Positions 25,645-34,720 of a DNA stretch of 64,000 nucleotides are shown piece by piece. The notes below the pieces were generated by a model, which ran no database searches, had not been told where the DNA came from, and saw only the letters and a list, made by a program, of their open reading frames with translations. The stretch's first letter is position 1, and every line of letters starts with the position of its first letter. A program made the translations under genes and the position numbers. The DNA lies in the NCBI RefSeq assembly GCF_050632395.1, contig NZ_CP192600.1:186001-250000 (forward strand), read 5' to 3'. Origin of the DNA: JAUYQR01 sp050632395. GTDB lineage: Bacteria > Pseudomonadota > Alphaproteobacteria > Rhodobacterales > Rhodobacteraceae.

Positions 25645-26259
25645 GTGGCCATTCACCTTCACCTCTCCGACCTTCCCGATGGTCTTGTCCTTGGCCCGGT
25701 GGTTGCGATTGATACCGAAACGATGGGACTTGACCCGCGCCGCGACCGGCTTTGCGTGGTGCAACTTTCCGACGGTTCGGGTGATGCCCACCTGGTACAG
25801 ATCGCAAAGGGCCAGACCAGCGCGCCGAACCTTGAACGCCTGCTGATCGACCCCGCAAGGCTGAAGCTTTTTCACTTTGGACGGTTCGACATTGCCGCGC
25901 TGAAACGCGCCTTTGGTGTTACTACCCAACCTGTCTGGTGCACCAAGATCGCCTCCAAACTGGTGCGCACCTTCACCGACCGGCACGGGCTGAAATACCT
26001 GCTTGCCGATCTGGTCGGCGTCGATGTCTCCAAGCAGCAGCAAACCAGCGACTGGGGGGCAGAAGTACTGACCGATGCGCAGAAGGAATACGCCGCGTCC
26101 GACGTGCTTTACCTCCATGCGCTGAAACGCGAACTGGAAGCGCGGCTGATCCGTGAAGACCGGCTTGATCTGGCACAGCGCTGCTTTGATTTCCTGCCGA
26201 CCCGGGCAGAGCTTGACCTCCTCGGCTGGGGGGACCTGAATGACATCTTCAGCCACTGA
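25645..26259 (+). CDS. rnd: Short RNase D-like 3'-5' exonuclease
   Basis: 204-residue DEDDy exonuclease domain protein. Catalytic residues are visible: Asp23 and Glu25 in AIDTETMGL, Asp80 in FGRFDIAAL, and Tyr147 with Asp151 in EYAASDVLYL. The HRDC domains of E. coli RNase D are absent, which is usual for the short alphaproteobacterial form. GTG start with AGGAAA upstream. The last 20 bases overlap kdsD, so it leads the Kdo/LPS-export operon. Role: 3' trimming of tRNA and other structured RNAs, by family. Confidence 0.92.
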   Translation: MAIHLHLSDLPDGLVLGPVVAIDTETMGLDPRRDRLCVVQLSDGSGDAHLVQIAKGQTSAPNLERLLIDPARLKLFHFGRFDIAALKRAFGVTTQPVWCTKIASKLVRTFTDRHGLKYLLADLVGVDVSKQQQTSDWGAEVLTDAQKEYAASDVLYLHALKRELEARLIREDRLDLAQRCFDFLPTRAELDLLGWGDLNDIFSH

Positions 26260-27202
26260 CACCCTCGCCACCGGCCGCCGCGTCATCCGGCGCGAGGCTG
26301 ACGCGCTCGACATCCTTGCCGATGGCTTGGGCGACAGCTTCGCGCAGGCGGTTGATCTTCTGATTGCCTCGACCGGGCGGGTGATCGTGTCGGGCATGGG
26401 CAAGTCGGGCCACATCGCCCGCAAGATCGCCGCTACCTTCGCCTCCACTGGCACGCCTGCGCATTTCGTTCACCCGGCCGAGGCCAGCCACGGCGATCTT
26501 GGCATGGTGGCGCGCGGTGATGTGCTGATCGTTCTGTCGAACTCGGGCGAGACGCCGGAACTGGCCGACATCCTTGCCCACGCCAAGCGCTTCGGCATTC
26601 CGCTGATCGGCGTGGCCGGGCGTCCCGGTTCCACGTTGCTGCGGCAGTCGGATGCGGCGATCCTGCTGCCCGACGCGCCCGAGGCGTGCGAAACAGGGAT
26701 CGTGCCCACCACCTCCACCACGATGACGCTTGCTCTGGGCGATGCGCTTGCGATTGCGCTGATGGAACACCGCGCCTTCACGCCCGAACATTTCCGCATG
26801 TTCCACCCCGGCGGCAAACTTGGCGCGCGGCTTCTGAAGGTCAGTGACCTGATGCACGACGACCCGCCCTTGGTGTCGGCAGAAACGTCGATGCGCGATG
26901 CGCTGCTGGTCATCAGCCGTCGCGGTTTTGGCGTGGTTGGCGTCACCGGCCACGATGGTGCGCTGGTCGGCATCATCACCGACGGCGACCTTCGCCGCCA
27001 CATGGACGGGCTTTTGTCGATGACCGCAGGTCAGGTGATGACCGCCTCGCCCAAGACCATCGGCCCCGACGCCCTTGCCGGCGAGGCGCTCGCGGCCATG
27101 AACGACCGCAAGATCACCTGCCTGCTCGTCACCGACCCGGACGGCATGGCCGCGACAGGAATCGTCCATATCCACGATTGCCTCAGGGCAGGCGTGGCGT
27201 GA
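26240..27202 (+). CDS. kdsD: Arabinose-5-phosphate isomerase (KpsF/GutQ family)
   Basis: 320-residue enzyme converting ribulose-5-phosphate to arabinose-5-phosphate, the first step to Kdo. The N-terminal SIS sugar-isomerase domain (residues about 30-180; VIVSGMGKSGHIARKIAATF, VLSNSGETPE) is followed by two CBS domains (about 205-320; LVGIITDGDLRRHMDG). The order with lptC, lptA and lptB downstream is the standard Kdo/LPS transport operon. Its stop shares one base with the lptC ATG. Confidence 0.96.
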   Translation: MTSSATDTLATGRRVIRREADALDILADGLGDSFAQAVDLLIASTGRVIVSGMGKSGHIARKIAATFASTGTPAHFVHPAEASHGDLGMVARGDVLIVLSNSGETPELADILAHAKRFGIPLIGVAGRPGSTLLRQSDAAILLPDAPEACETGIVPTTSTTMTLALGDALAIALMEHRAFTPEHFRMFHPGGKLGARLLKVSDLMHDDPPLVSAETSMRDALLVISRRGFGVVGVTGHDGALVGIITDGDLRRHMDGLLSMTAGQVMTASPKTIGPDALAGEALAAMNDRKITCLLVTDPDGMAATGIVHIHDCLRAGVA

Positions 27203-27816
27203 TGGCCCGCGCCGACACGCATTCGCGGGTCGTGGCGTGGCTGAAGGTTGCCCTGCCGCTGGCGGCGCTTGCCATCTTGGCGACGCTCTTCCTGCTTGCC
27301 GACCGGATCGACCCGAACGACGCGATCCCCTATGCCGAGGTCGATGTCGAAGACCGCGCCCGCACGCCGCGGATGACCGAACCGACCTATGCCGGGCTTA
27401 CCTCTGACGGCAGCGCCCTGACCCTGACCGCCGATCAGGCGCGGCCAGCCACCGCCACGACCAGCGCGGTGGCCACGGGAATGACCCTTGCGCTCGACAC
27501 ACCCGATGGTGCGCGAACCGAAGTTGTCGCCGCCAGCGCGGTGATCGACGATCCCGAGCGCAAGCTGCATCTTACGGGCGGGGTCGTGGCGACGACCTCT
27601 GCCGGCTACCGCATCGTCACTGACGGCGTTTCGGCCAACCTCGACCGTTCGGCGCTGGAAAGCACCGGCCCGGTCACCGCAACCGGCCCAGCCGGCAAGA
27701 TCACCGCAGACCACTTTTCGCTGCGCCAGGCCGACAAAGCCGCCGGCACCTACGTTCTGGTTTTCAACGGCGCGGTGAAGCTGGTATACCTGCCCGGCAG
27801 CTCGGCTTCTCCGTGA
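27202..27816 (+). CDS. lptC: LPS export periplasmic protein LptC
   Basis: 204-residue bitopic inner-membrane protein with one N-terminal membrane helix (about residues 17-36, VALPLAALAILATLFLL) and a periplasmic beta-jellyroll. It links the LptBFG transporter to LptA. The primary sequence is weakly conserved, but TEPTYAGLTSDGSALTLTADQA and the position between kdsD and lptA identify it. One-base overlap upstream and four-base overlap with lptA downstream. Confidence 0.9.
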   Translation: MARADTHSRVVAWLKVALPLAALAILATLFLLADRIDPNDAIPYAEVDVEDRARTPRMTEPTYAGLTSDGSALTLTADQARPATATTSAVATGMTLALDTPDGARTEVVAASAVIDDPERKLHLTGGVVATTSAGYRIVTDGVSANLDRSALESTGPVTATGPAGKITADHFSLRQADKAAGTYVLVFNGAVKLVYLPGSSASP

Positions 27817-28322
27817 AGGCATTGAAGATGGCATTTTCCTTTCGCGCACTGGTTCTGGCGGCCGCACTTGGTGCGGCAGGCTCGCAGTCCATGGCGCAGA
27901 ACGCGACCGTCGCTTTCGGCGGCCTGAAGCAGGACACGACCCTTCCGGTCGAGGTGCAGGCCGACCAGCTTTCCGTCAACAACGCCGATGGCACCGCCGT
28001 CTTTACCGGCAACGTGCTGGTCGGGCAGGGTGAAATGCGCCTGACCGCCGCCGAGGTGCGGGTGATATACGCCGCAGACGGCAAGGCCATCGACCAGCTT
28101 CTGGCATCTGGTGGCGTCACGATCAGCAATCTGGCCGACGCCGCCGAGGCGAAAGAGGCGGTCTATACAATCAACACCGGCGTGGTCGTGATGACCGGCG
28201 ACGTGCTGTTGACCCAAGGCGCCTCTGCCATGACCGGGCAGAAGCTGACGATCGACCTCAAGGCTGGCACCGGCCTGATGGAGGGGCGCGTCTCCACAAC
28301 CTTCGTGCCGGGTGGCAACTGA
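27813..28322 (+). CDS. lptA: LPS transport periplasmic protein LptA
   Basis: 169-residue exported protein that forms the periplasmic bridge carrying LPS to the outer membrane. A signal peptide ends near SQSMAQ (about residue 29). The OstA-type repeat features follow: VEVQADQLSVNNADGTAVFTGNVLVGQGEMRLTA. GTG 27813 overlaps the lptC stop by four bases; ATG 27828 is an alternative start. The stop overlaps the ATG of lptB by one base. Confidence 0.92.
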   Translation: MKALKMAFSFRALVLAAALGAAGSQSMAQNATVAFGGLKQDTTLPVEVQADQLSVNNADGTAVFTGNVLVGQGEMRLTAAEVRVIYAADGKAIDQLLASGGVTISNLADAAEAKEAVYTINTGVVVMTGDVLLTQGASAMTGQKLTIDLKAGTGLMEGRVSTTFVPGGN

Positions 28323-29086
28323 TGTCGGCACCCCGCCCTGACCTGACCGTGACCGAAGGCAGCGCCGGGCTCCAGATCCGCAGCTTGCGCAAAAGCTACA
28401 AGAAGCGCCCGGTGATCCGCGACGTGTCGATGGACCTGCGGCGGGGTGAAGTCGTTGCCCTGCTTGGCCCCAACGGCTCGGGCAAGACCACCTGCTTTTA
28501 CGCCATCGCGGGTCTCATCACTCCCGAAGGGGGTCAGGTGCTGATCGACGGGCGGGATGTCACCATGCTGCCGATGTATCGGCGTGCGCGCATGGGCATC
28601 GGCTACCTGCCGCAGGAAGTGTCGATCTTCCGCGGCCTCAATGTCGAGGACAACATTCTTGCCGTTCTGGAAATCGCCGTGCCAGACCACCACAAGCGGC
28701 GCGAACGGCTTGAAGAACTACTGAGCGAATTTTCGATCACCCACCTGCGCCGCACGCCCGCGCTGGCGCTGTCCGGCGGTGAACGCCGCCGGGTGGAAAT
28801 TGCGCGCTGCCTTGCCGCTGACCCCAAGTATCTGCTGCTGGACGAACCCTTCGCCGGCGTCGATCCGATCGCGGTCGGCGAAATCCGCCATCTGGTGCAT
28901 GATCTGAAATCGCGCGGCATCGGTGTGCTGATCACCGATCACAACGTCCGCGAAACGCTCGACATCGTCGACCGCGCCTACATCCTGCATGACGGCAAGG
29001 TGCTGATGTCCGGCACGACGGACGAAGTTGTTCGGGATGAAACCGTCCGCCGCGTCTATCTGGGCGAGAATTTTCGTATCATTTGA
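28322..29086 (+). CDS. lptB: LPS export ABC transporter ATP-binding protein LptB
   Basis: 254-residue ABC ATPase that powers LPS extraction with LptF and LptG. Walker A GPNGSGKTT is at residues 49-57, the signature LSGGERRRVEIAR near 150, and Walker B LLLDEPFAGVDPIAV near 173, with the LptB-specific VGYLPQE-type region (GIGYLPQEVSIFRGL). LptF and LptG are not in the window, as usual. It ends the coupled rnd-kdsD-lptCAB run; a 225-base gap precedes hpf. Confidence 0.97.
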   Translation: MSAPRPDLTVTEGSAGLQIRSLRKSYKKRPVIRDVSMDLRRGEVVALLGPNGSGKTTCFYAIAGLITPEGGQVLIDGRDVTMLPMYRRARMGIGYLPQEVSIFRGLNVEDNILAVLEIAVPDHHKRRERLEELLSEFSITHLRRTPALALSGGERRRVEIARCLAADPKYLLLDEPFAGVDPIAVGEIRHLVHDLKSRGIGVLITDHNVRETLDIVDRAYILHDGKVLMSGTTDEVVRDETVRRVYLGENFRII

Positions 29087-29311
29087 TCGGCTTTGCGCCC
29101 GTTGGAATCGACTCGGTTGACAACGCGCCCCGGCCTGTCGCCAAATACCCTTGATGCGTGCGTCCGTAGCCCTCACCCGGTTTCCCTGTGCAGCGGTTCC
29201 CCCGTTCGGCAAAAGCCGCGTGACGCAACGTTCCCTCGATCCATCCCCGAAAGGTCCGTGCGTCTTGCCAGGAATGGCAGCGCTACGGGCGGCATGAGAA
29301 AAGGAGAAACC

Positions 29312-29887
29312 ATGCGCTACCAGATCAGCGGGAAACAGATCGACATCGGCGAGGCTCTCCAGACCCACGTGAAGGCCGAAATCGGTGAAGTCATTGAAAA
29401 ATATGCCCAGCGTCCGACTGAGTGCATTGTCGTGTTCTCCCGCTCGGCGCATGAACATGTCTGTGAGACGACGATTCACCTGTCCACCGGACTGACCGCA
29501 CAAGCCAAGGGTCATGCGCCCGAGATCTACGCGGCCTTCGAATCCTGCCGCGAAAAGCTGGACAAGCAGTTGCGTCGCTACAAGCGGCGTATCCGCAACC
29601 ATCACAACCATCGCACGGCACCGGTTGAATTCAGCGAAAGCGCCACGTATATCCTCGCCGGATCCGAGGACGCAGAGGACGCAGAGCCCGATACGCTCCA
29701 GCCCATCGTGATCGCCGAGATGGAAACGAAGATACCTTCGATCACCGTCGGCGAAGCCGTGATGCAGCTGGAACTTGCCGGGCAGCGAATGCTTGTATTC
29801 CGGAACGAAGGCCATGGAGGCGTGAACGTCGTGTACCGTCGGGATGACGGGAACATCGGCTGGATCGACCCCCGCAACAGCAGGTAA
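29312..29887 (+). CDS. hpf: Ribosome hibernation promoting factor, long form
   Basis: 191-residue protein that dimerises ribosomes in stationary phase. The N-terminal S30AE/YfiA domain (residues 1-105, starting MRYQISGKQIDIGEALQ) and the C-terminal dimerisation domain (about 130-191, ending in NVVYRRDDGNIGWIDPR) are both present, so it is the long form. ATG 29312 has AAAGGAG upstream. It precedes ptsN by 36 bases. In many bacteria rpoN stands between lptB and hpf; it is absent here. Confidence 0.95.
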   Translation: MRYQISGKQIDIGEALQTHVKAEIGEVIEKYAQRPTECIVVFSRSAHEHVCETTIHLSTGLTAQAKGHAPEIYAAFESCREKLDKQLRRYKRRIRNHHNHRTAPVEFSESATYILAGSEDAEDAEPDTLQPIVIAEMETKIPSITVGEAVMQLELAGQRMLVFRNEGHGGVNVVYRRDDGNIGWIDPRNSR

Positions 29888-29923
29888 CAGGCGCTTCCGA
29901 CGGCGCGGGATCATCGACCACTC

Positions 29924-30388
29924 ATGGAACTATCCAAGCTACTGATGCCGGGCGCCGTTAGGATTGTCGGGCAACTCACGTCAAAAAAGCGGTTGTTCCA
30001 GGAACTGGGCGAAATCGCCTCGCAGGCCTACGGGCTTAGCGCTGCCGTCGCAATCGACGGTCTGCAGGAACGCGAAAGTCTTGGCCCAACCGGCGTGGGC
30101 CACGGCATTGCCCTGCCTCATGCCCGACTCGAGGATCTGTCGAAGATCGTCGGCGTGTTCATCCGGCTGGAAAAGCCGCTGGATTATGACAGCGTCGACC
30201 GCCAGCCCGTCGATCTGGTGTTCGGGCTGTTCGCGCCGAAGGATTCGGGTGTCGATCACCTCAAGGCGCTGGCTCTTGTGTCGCGCACGATGCGAGACCA
30301 GTCGATCGTCGCAAAACTGCGCGCCAATACCGATCCCGGCAAGCTGCATGCCATCCTGACCGAAAGCCGCGCGCCGCAGGCCGCTTGA
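29924..30388 (+). CDS. ptsN: PTS IIA-like nitrogen regulatory protein PtsN
   Basis: 154-residue EIIA-Ntr protein of the nitrogen phosphotransferase system. The phosphoacceptor is His66 in GHGIALPHARL. It is known to regulate potassium transport, phosphate response and carbon/nitrogen balance according to its phosphorylation state. The hpf-ptsN order is conserved. Its stop lies 2 bases from the stop of the convergent sulfotransferase gene, and no terminator is visible between them. Confidence 0.96.
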   Translation: MELSKLLMPGAVRIVGQLTSKKRLFQELGEIASQAYGLSAAVAIDGLQERESLGPTGVGHGIALPHARLEDLSKIVGVFIRLEKPLDYDSVDRQPVDLVFGLFAPKDSGVDHLKALALVSRTMRDQSIVAKLRANTDPGKLHAILTESRAPQAA

Positions 30389-30390
30389 GA

Positions 30391-31791
30391 TCAGGGCGAA
30401 AACGCACCAAAGCCAAAGCCCGCGTAGTCGCGCGGATAGGCATTTGCCGCCGCCTTCTCCAGCAAAGGGTCGATGATCCGGGCAAGTTGGTCACGATAGG
30501 CACTGTCCACCGCAACCGCTGGCGCGGCAATGCCGACCTCGGCCGCAAGATACTCCAGCCCTGCCGACAGACGATCCTCTCGGATCACCAGGTCAATCGG
30601 ATGAAACCCGGCGAACCCCTGCAAAAGGGCAGTCTGGCTGGCCAGGTTCGCATCGACGCGCGCCCCGGTCTGGCCTGCTGCGCTTAACCTTGCGAAATGC
30701 AGGAACACCAGAAAGGCTGCGCGCTCGGCCTCAAGGTCCGCGAACTCCGACCCCGGTTCGGGCAGAGCGGCCTTGTAGTGGCGCACCAGTTGTCGCCGCT
30801 GTTCGGCCAGCTTGCCGGGCAGGATCAACCCACGAAAGACACCGTAAGCCCTCAGCAGCGGGTGCCGAACCACCGTAAAACTGCGATGGCCAGGGTTTGC
30901 CCGCTTCCACTGGCGCAGCGTCTTGTGCCCGAACCCGTCAACCAGCCCGCCCTCGCCCAGCGCGGAAAGCCAGTCTCGCAGCGTGCCTTCAGGGCCCGAC
31001 CGCACCGGAAAGAACAACAGCGGCGCGCCTGCCGCTGCCAGCACCGCCGGAACCCCCGCAGTCCGTCGCGGCTCGAAGTTCGGGGTGCGCGCCAGATTGA
31101 ACCGGTCCAGCCGCGCCAGCGCCTCGTGCATCTCGTCGGGATTGGCTACCTTTGTATCCAGATCCTGCGGATTTTGTTTCTTCAGCGTGTCGTCGATCGC
31201 TTCCAGCCGCGCAGTGACGCCCAGAAACTCCGCCAGCCCGTTCAGCACCGCCAGATCGGTCAGATCCTCGTAATCAAGGTAGAACGCGGTCTGCCCGGTG
31301 GTCTGCAAGGCCTGTGCCAGCCGCAGATAAAAAGATTGCAGGGCGGTCAGATGCGCCTCGAACTCCGCCGCGTCGAAAGTAACCGTCGCCGTCTTCAGGC
31401 GTTTCGCGTCGGTCAGCTTCCATTGGCCTGTTGCCCGCGCGATTTTCAGGCTGACGTAACTTTCCACCGGATTGCGGGTCAGGATGATCTTGGCACAGGC
31501 AGGGGCGGCCAGAACCGCCTGCAACACCCGCGGGTCGTGGTCGTGAAAGAAGCGAAACCCGAACAGCCCGTCGGTCTGGTAGCGCATCTGCTGCAAAAGC
31601 AGGTCCGGATCCGCATCGCGCGCCTCCAGTGACACGCCCAGAAGAGCGGTCTGATCCTTCTTTCCGATGAACCCGGGATTGAACGCCTCGCCGTAGCTGG
31701 TCACGCCAGGAAGGCAATTCAGGTTGGCTTCCAGAAAGTTCGACCCCGTCCGCATCCCAGCAAACAGCACGAAACTTTCAAACCGCGGCAT
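30391..31791 (-). CDS. Sulfotransferase with two sulfotransferase-like halves (NodH type)
   Basis: 466-residue predicted PAPS-dependent carbohydrate sulfotransferase. The first half has the 5'-phosphosulfate loop FAGMRTGSNFLE (residues 10-21) and the 3'-phosphate motif IILTRNPVESYVSLKIA (102-118). The second half repeats the logic in degenerate form: FFPVRSGPEGTLRDWL (260-274) and FTVVRHPLLRAYGVF (305-319), like membrane-type sulfotransferases. This suggests fusion or an internal pair of which only the first is clearly catalytic. It is the last gene of a leftward glycan cluster, just after the GT14-like gene. A cysQ gene for PAP removal lies 6 kb upstream on the same strand. Confidence 0.82.
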   Translation of the reverse strand: MPRFESFVLFAGMRTGSNFLEANLNCLPGVTSYGEAFNPGFIGKKDQTALLGVSLEARDADPDLLLQQMRYQTDGLFGFRFFHDHDPRVLQAVLAAPACAKIILTRNPVESYVSLKIARATGQWKLTDAKRLKTATVTFDAAEFEAHLTALQSFYLRLAQALQTTGQTAFYLDYEDLTDLAVLNGLAEFLGVTARLEAIDDTLKKQNPQDLDTKVANPDEMHEALARLDRFNLARTPNFEPRRTAGVPAVLAAAGAPLLFFPVRSGPEGTLRDWLSALGEGGLVDGFGHKTLRQWKRANPGHRSFTVVRHPLLRAYGVFRGLILPGKLAEQRRQLVRHYKAALPEPGSEFADLEAERAAFLVFLHFARLSAAGQTGARVDANLASQTALLQGFAGFHPIDLVIREDRLSAGLEYLAAEVGIAAPAVAVDSAYRDQLARIIDPLLEKAAANAYPRDYAGFGFGAFSP

Positions 31792-31800
31792 CCGTCCGCC

Positions 31801-33495
31801 TCATTTTACCGCATAGGGCTTGATGCGGCCGCGCGTCACCGGCGGGGCGGAATGAATCGGGAAATCGCCCATTAGCACCGGCTGCATACCCTGATTGCGC
31901 AAGTTTTGCAGAAACTGGCCAAACCCGGTCAGGTCAACCATCCGCGGCACCTCGGTCAGACGATGAGCCGGGCGCGGGTTGCTGTCGTCGATGATGGTCT
32001 GCAGTGCTTCCATCGGGTTGTCGACAAACTGGGCCAGCGACCAGATGTTCACCCGCGCCTTCGTGTCGCTGCTGTTCAGCAGGGCCAGAAACTCTGACTC
32101 GATCCGTTGCAGGCGGGCGGCCTCGGCGCGGATTTCGCTGAAATTGCGGTTCGAGTGGAACAGCGGCACCGCGAAGGCGCCCGTGATCAGCGAGATGTGC
32201 GCGTTCGGGTCGTTGGCGAGGAAACTGGTAATTTCCTGCGTGTCGCCCGGTCCGAACAGGAAGGCCTGCCGTTCGCCCCGCGTGTTCCAGATCATGTTGG
32301 TCAGAAAGCTGCGCGGGTTGTAGTCGCGCAAGGTGGCACTGGCCGACAGCGCGCCCTTGAACACAGCTTCGCCGCCGTGAAACTGGGCCCCGTCGGGCGC
32401 GAAAAGGTGGCCGTGCGCGCGACACTCCAGCGACCTTGCAACCCAGCGGTCAAAATCTTCGAACAGTTCGGAAAAGCCCTGAAACACCGAGTAGGGCGCG
32501 GCGCAGCGGTTGCCGCCCTTTCGGTCGGTCGGAAACCGGCTTTGCATGTAAAGCCCGGCGCGGCCCTTGGTCCGCCGCTCCATCGCTCGGGCGAACAGAC
32601 GGTCGATCTTGCTATGGTTCGGGTCGGGGCGCAGTTCACTTGGCTGCGCGGGGGCCAGAAACGTGGCGTAAAGCCGGTCCGCCTGCGGCCAGATCTTGCG
32701 CGCGACAAAGGAATCCGACCGGCGCAGAAGCTGCAGGTGATCGTCGTAGAAGATGTGCGGCCGACCCTGGAAATCAAACTTGGAAAGCGTCAGCGACCGG
32801 CTTTCCACCTGTGTAGAACAGCGGCGCACCAGCGTCTGGAAATAGCTTTCGTCGGGTATCCAGACACGGCGGAAATAGCGGTCTATCCGCTTTCGATCCG
32901 GCGCTTCCAGAATGGCCGACAGCGTTTGCCGCGTCAGGCACCACCACTGGCTGCCCATGTGGGGCACGATCTCCGCGGGGATCTTGCGGCGGATGCCAAG
33001 CCCGCGCTGCAGCCGGACGTAGCGATCGAAAAGGCCGCGCTGGTTGCGCCAGGAAAACGGAAACCGCAGCGTGAAGCGTTCCTCGTCCAGACCACCGACC
33101 GTCCAGCCGACATCCGCCGTGGTAACGCTTTCGATGAAATCCGTCCGCGGCCGCGCATCCAGAAACGCACGCAGATCTTCGGCCGGGCGCAGCGGCAGGC
33201 ACGAACCGGAGGCAAGGTAGACATGCCGAACCTGCGGAAATTCTGCCAGCATCAGGGTCGAGGCCGCCTGCGTCGCCTGCACGATGCCCCAGGTGCCCCA
33301 GTCGCAGGTGAACCGCCGCGAGAACCGGATGTTGTCCAGATCAGCCAGCGATGCCCGAAGCTTGCCAACCTCGTCTTCGGCCACGCGCCGGTCAACATGG
33401 ATAACTACGGGGCTGCCCGAAACAGCCCAATGCCGTGCGACCTGCCCCGCGCGGTCCAGCGCGGTGTGGCACAACATCACAAAGCCAAGCGTCAC
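31801..33495 (-). CDS. Core-2/I-branching (GT14-like) glycosyltransferase with extra C-terminal domain (DUF5927-like)
   Basis: 564-residue two-part protein. Residues 1-270 resemble beta-1,6-N-acetylglucosaminyl- or xylosyltransferases: LGFVMLCHTALDRAGQVARHW at the start, then PVVIHVDRRV, HVYLASGSCLPLRP, GSQWWCLTR and WIPDESYFQTLV. The C-terminal 290 residues fit the DUF5927-type extension found with this family in Rhodobacterales; its role is unknown. GTG 33495 was chosen because it forms a GTGA overlap with the stop of the upstream glycosyltransferase and has AAGGGA 8 bases before it. Confidence 0.84.
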   Translation of the reverse strand: MTLGFVMLCHTALDRAGQVARHWAVSGSPVVIHVDRRVAEDEVGKLRASLADLDNIRFSRRFTCDWGTWGIVQATQAASTLMLAEFPQVRHVYLASGSCLPLRPAEDLRAFLDARPRTDFIESVTTADVGWTVGGLDEERFTLRFPFSWRNQRGLFDRYVRLQRGLGIRRKIPAEIVPHMGSQWWCLTRQTLSAILEAPDRKRIDRYFRRVWIPDESYFQTLVRRCSTQVESRSLTLSKFDFQGRPHIFYDDHLQLLRRSDSFVARKIWPQADRLYATFLAPAQPSELRPDPNHSKIDRLFARAMERRTKGRAGLYMQSRFPTDRKGGNRCAAPYSVFQGFSELFEDFDRWVARSLECRAHGHLFAPDGAQFHGGEAVFKGALSASATLRDYNPRSFLTNMIWNTRGERQAFLFGPGDTQEITSFLANDPNAHISLITGAFAVPLFHSNRNFSEIRAEAARLQRIESEFLALLNSSDTKARVNIWSLAQFVDNPMEALQTIIDDSNPRPAHRLTEVPRMVDLTGFGQFLQNLRNQGMQPVLMGDFPIHSAPPVTRGRIKPYAVK

Positions 33496-34502
33496 GCCCA
33501 GTTTCCCTTCGACATCAGCCCAAGTATCTCCAACTGGCGCCAGTTGACATACTTTTCGCTCCAATTGCACCACATATCGTGATCCTTTGCGGTAGAATCA
33601 CGATATGCTGCATATTCGGCGCCATTGGCATAATGTTGGCGACGCGTTGCCTCTTCTTGCGCCTTTTCGTCGAAGGTATTCAGGAACTTTGCGTGCAAAA
33701 GGCAGCCCGAGGGCTTTTCGCCGCCACCCTCGTCATAAACAAGGTTAAGCCCGCGCGGCAGCATCATGTGGGTAGAGCTGACATAGGCGAAGCCGGCTTC
33801 CCATTTCACCAGCGGGATCTTGTTCATCGCCGGGGCGATCTCGGGCGTTTCGCCAAAGAACATCCGGGCGCGCGGCCCCCCTTGGATCCACAGGTTGCGA
33901 TACTTCCAGTTCCGCGTGATCGTGTAATTTCCGCTGTCGAAGAACTGCGCAATCTCGAACGGATTCTGACCCTCGCGGTAAGGGTGCTCCTGCATGCCGC
34001 CCTTGGGATACATGTCCAGCATCATCGACGAAAACGTCCGGCACCGCGATGCGTCCAGCCAATCGGTCAGCGCACGCAGGGGCCGCGTTTCAGAAAACGG
34101 GTAGACCAGAAATTCGTCGACATCGACCGTCAGGCACCAGTTGCCGGTGCCGTAACGGCGCAGCAGGTGCATGATCCAGTCCATCCCGTGGCGGGATTGC
34201 CTGTATCCGGCAGAGGTTGCCCAAAGCGACACATCGCTTTGTGCGGCCAGATAATCGCCGCTGCCATCGTCAGACCCGTTGTCGACGAACAGGAAATGCT
34301 CGACCCCAAGCTTGCGGTAATACTCAAGAAAGAACGGCAACCGGACCCGTTCGTTGCGCACCGTCGAAAACAGCAGGATCGGCGCGGAACCCATCCGGTT
34401 TGTTCGGTCTGCCACAGTGGCAAGCTGACGACGCTTCAGGAACGCACGCGCTAGCAGGCGCCGCCGTCGCAACCGCATTCCATAGGCTTCGATTATGCTC
34501 AT
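33492..34502 (-). CDS. Glycosyltransferase family 2 protein
   Basis: 336-residue glycosyltransferase. After a basic N-terminus (LRRRRLLARAFLKRRQ), the GT-A core shows STVRNERVRLPFFLEYYRKLGV, FVDNGSDDGSGDYL and a metal-binding D-x-D in LTVDVDEF (127-129). The C-terminus matches the neighbouring paralog (NLWIQGGPRARMFF, STHMMLPRGLN, LLHAKFL, WRQLEILGLMSKG). Sugar donor unknown; the fold typically transfers to a lipid- or polymer-linked acceptor in the cytoplasm. It ends inside the start of the GT14-like gene. Confidence 0.85.
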   Translation of the reverse strand: MSIIEAYGMRLRRRRLLARAFLKRRQLATVADRTNRMGSAPILLFSTVRNERVRLPFFLEYYRKLGVEHFLFVDNGSDDGSGDYLAAQSDVSLWATSAGYRQSRHGMDWIMHLLRRYGTGNWCLTVDVDEFLVYPFSETRPLRALTDWLDASRCRTFSSMMLDMYPKGGMQEHPYREGQNPFEIAQFFDSGNYTITRNWKYRNLWIQGGPRARMFFGETPEIAPAMNKIPLVKWEAGFAYVSSTHMMLPRGLNLVYDEGGGEKPSGCLLHAKFLNTFDEKAQEEATRRQHYANGAEYAAYRDSTAKDHDMWCNWSEKYVNWRQLEILGLMSKGNWA

Positions 34503-34720
34503 TTCGGTTCACCGATGCTTCGCCCGCCAACGCAGACCTTACTGCCAATATGTTGACGATTGCTTTCGCGAATCACGGCCGAACAAGCCCCAAGGTGTCT
34601 CTAGACAGACGCCCGGTAAATGACGTTGGACGAATCCTAGAAGGCTGTTCTCGCTTTGTAAACAATGCGACTCACCAGATAATGCGGTTTTCAGCCGGCT
34701 TACCGCTAAAACAGCGTTTG

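Noticed and set aside
29087..29311. rpoN or a small gene between lptB and hpf
   Set aside because: The 225 bases show no frame with a ribosome site or RpoN-like motif; probably only the hpf promoter region.
32107..33582. 491-codon frame opposite the GT14-like gene
   Set aside because: The minus-strand gene is coupled by a GTGA overlap and has recognisable motifs; the plus frame has neither.
34503..34720. Hidden gene between the two GT2 paralogs
   Set aside because: No frame with a ribosome site; the region is A/T-richer and most likely a promoter or degraded spacer.
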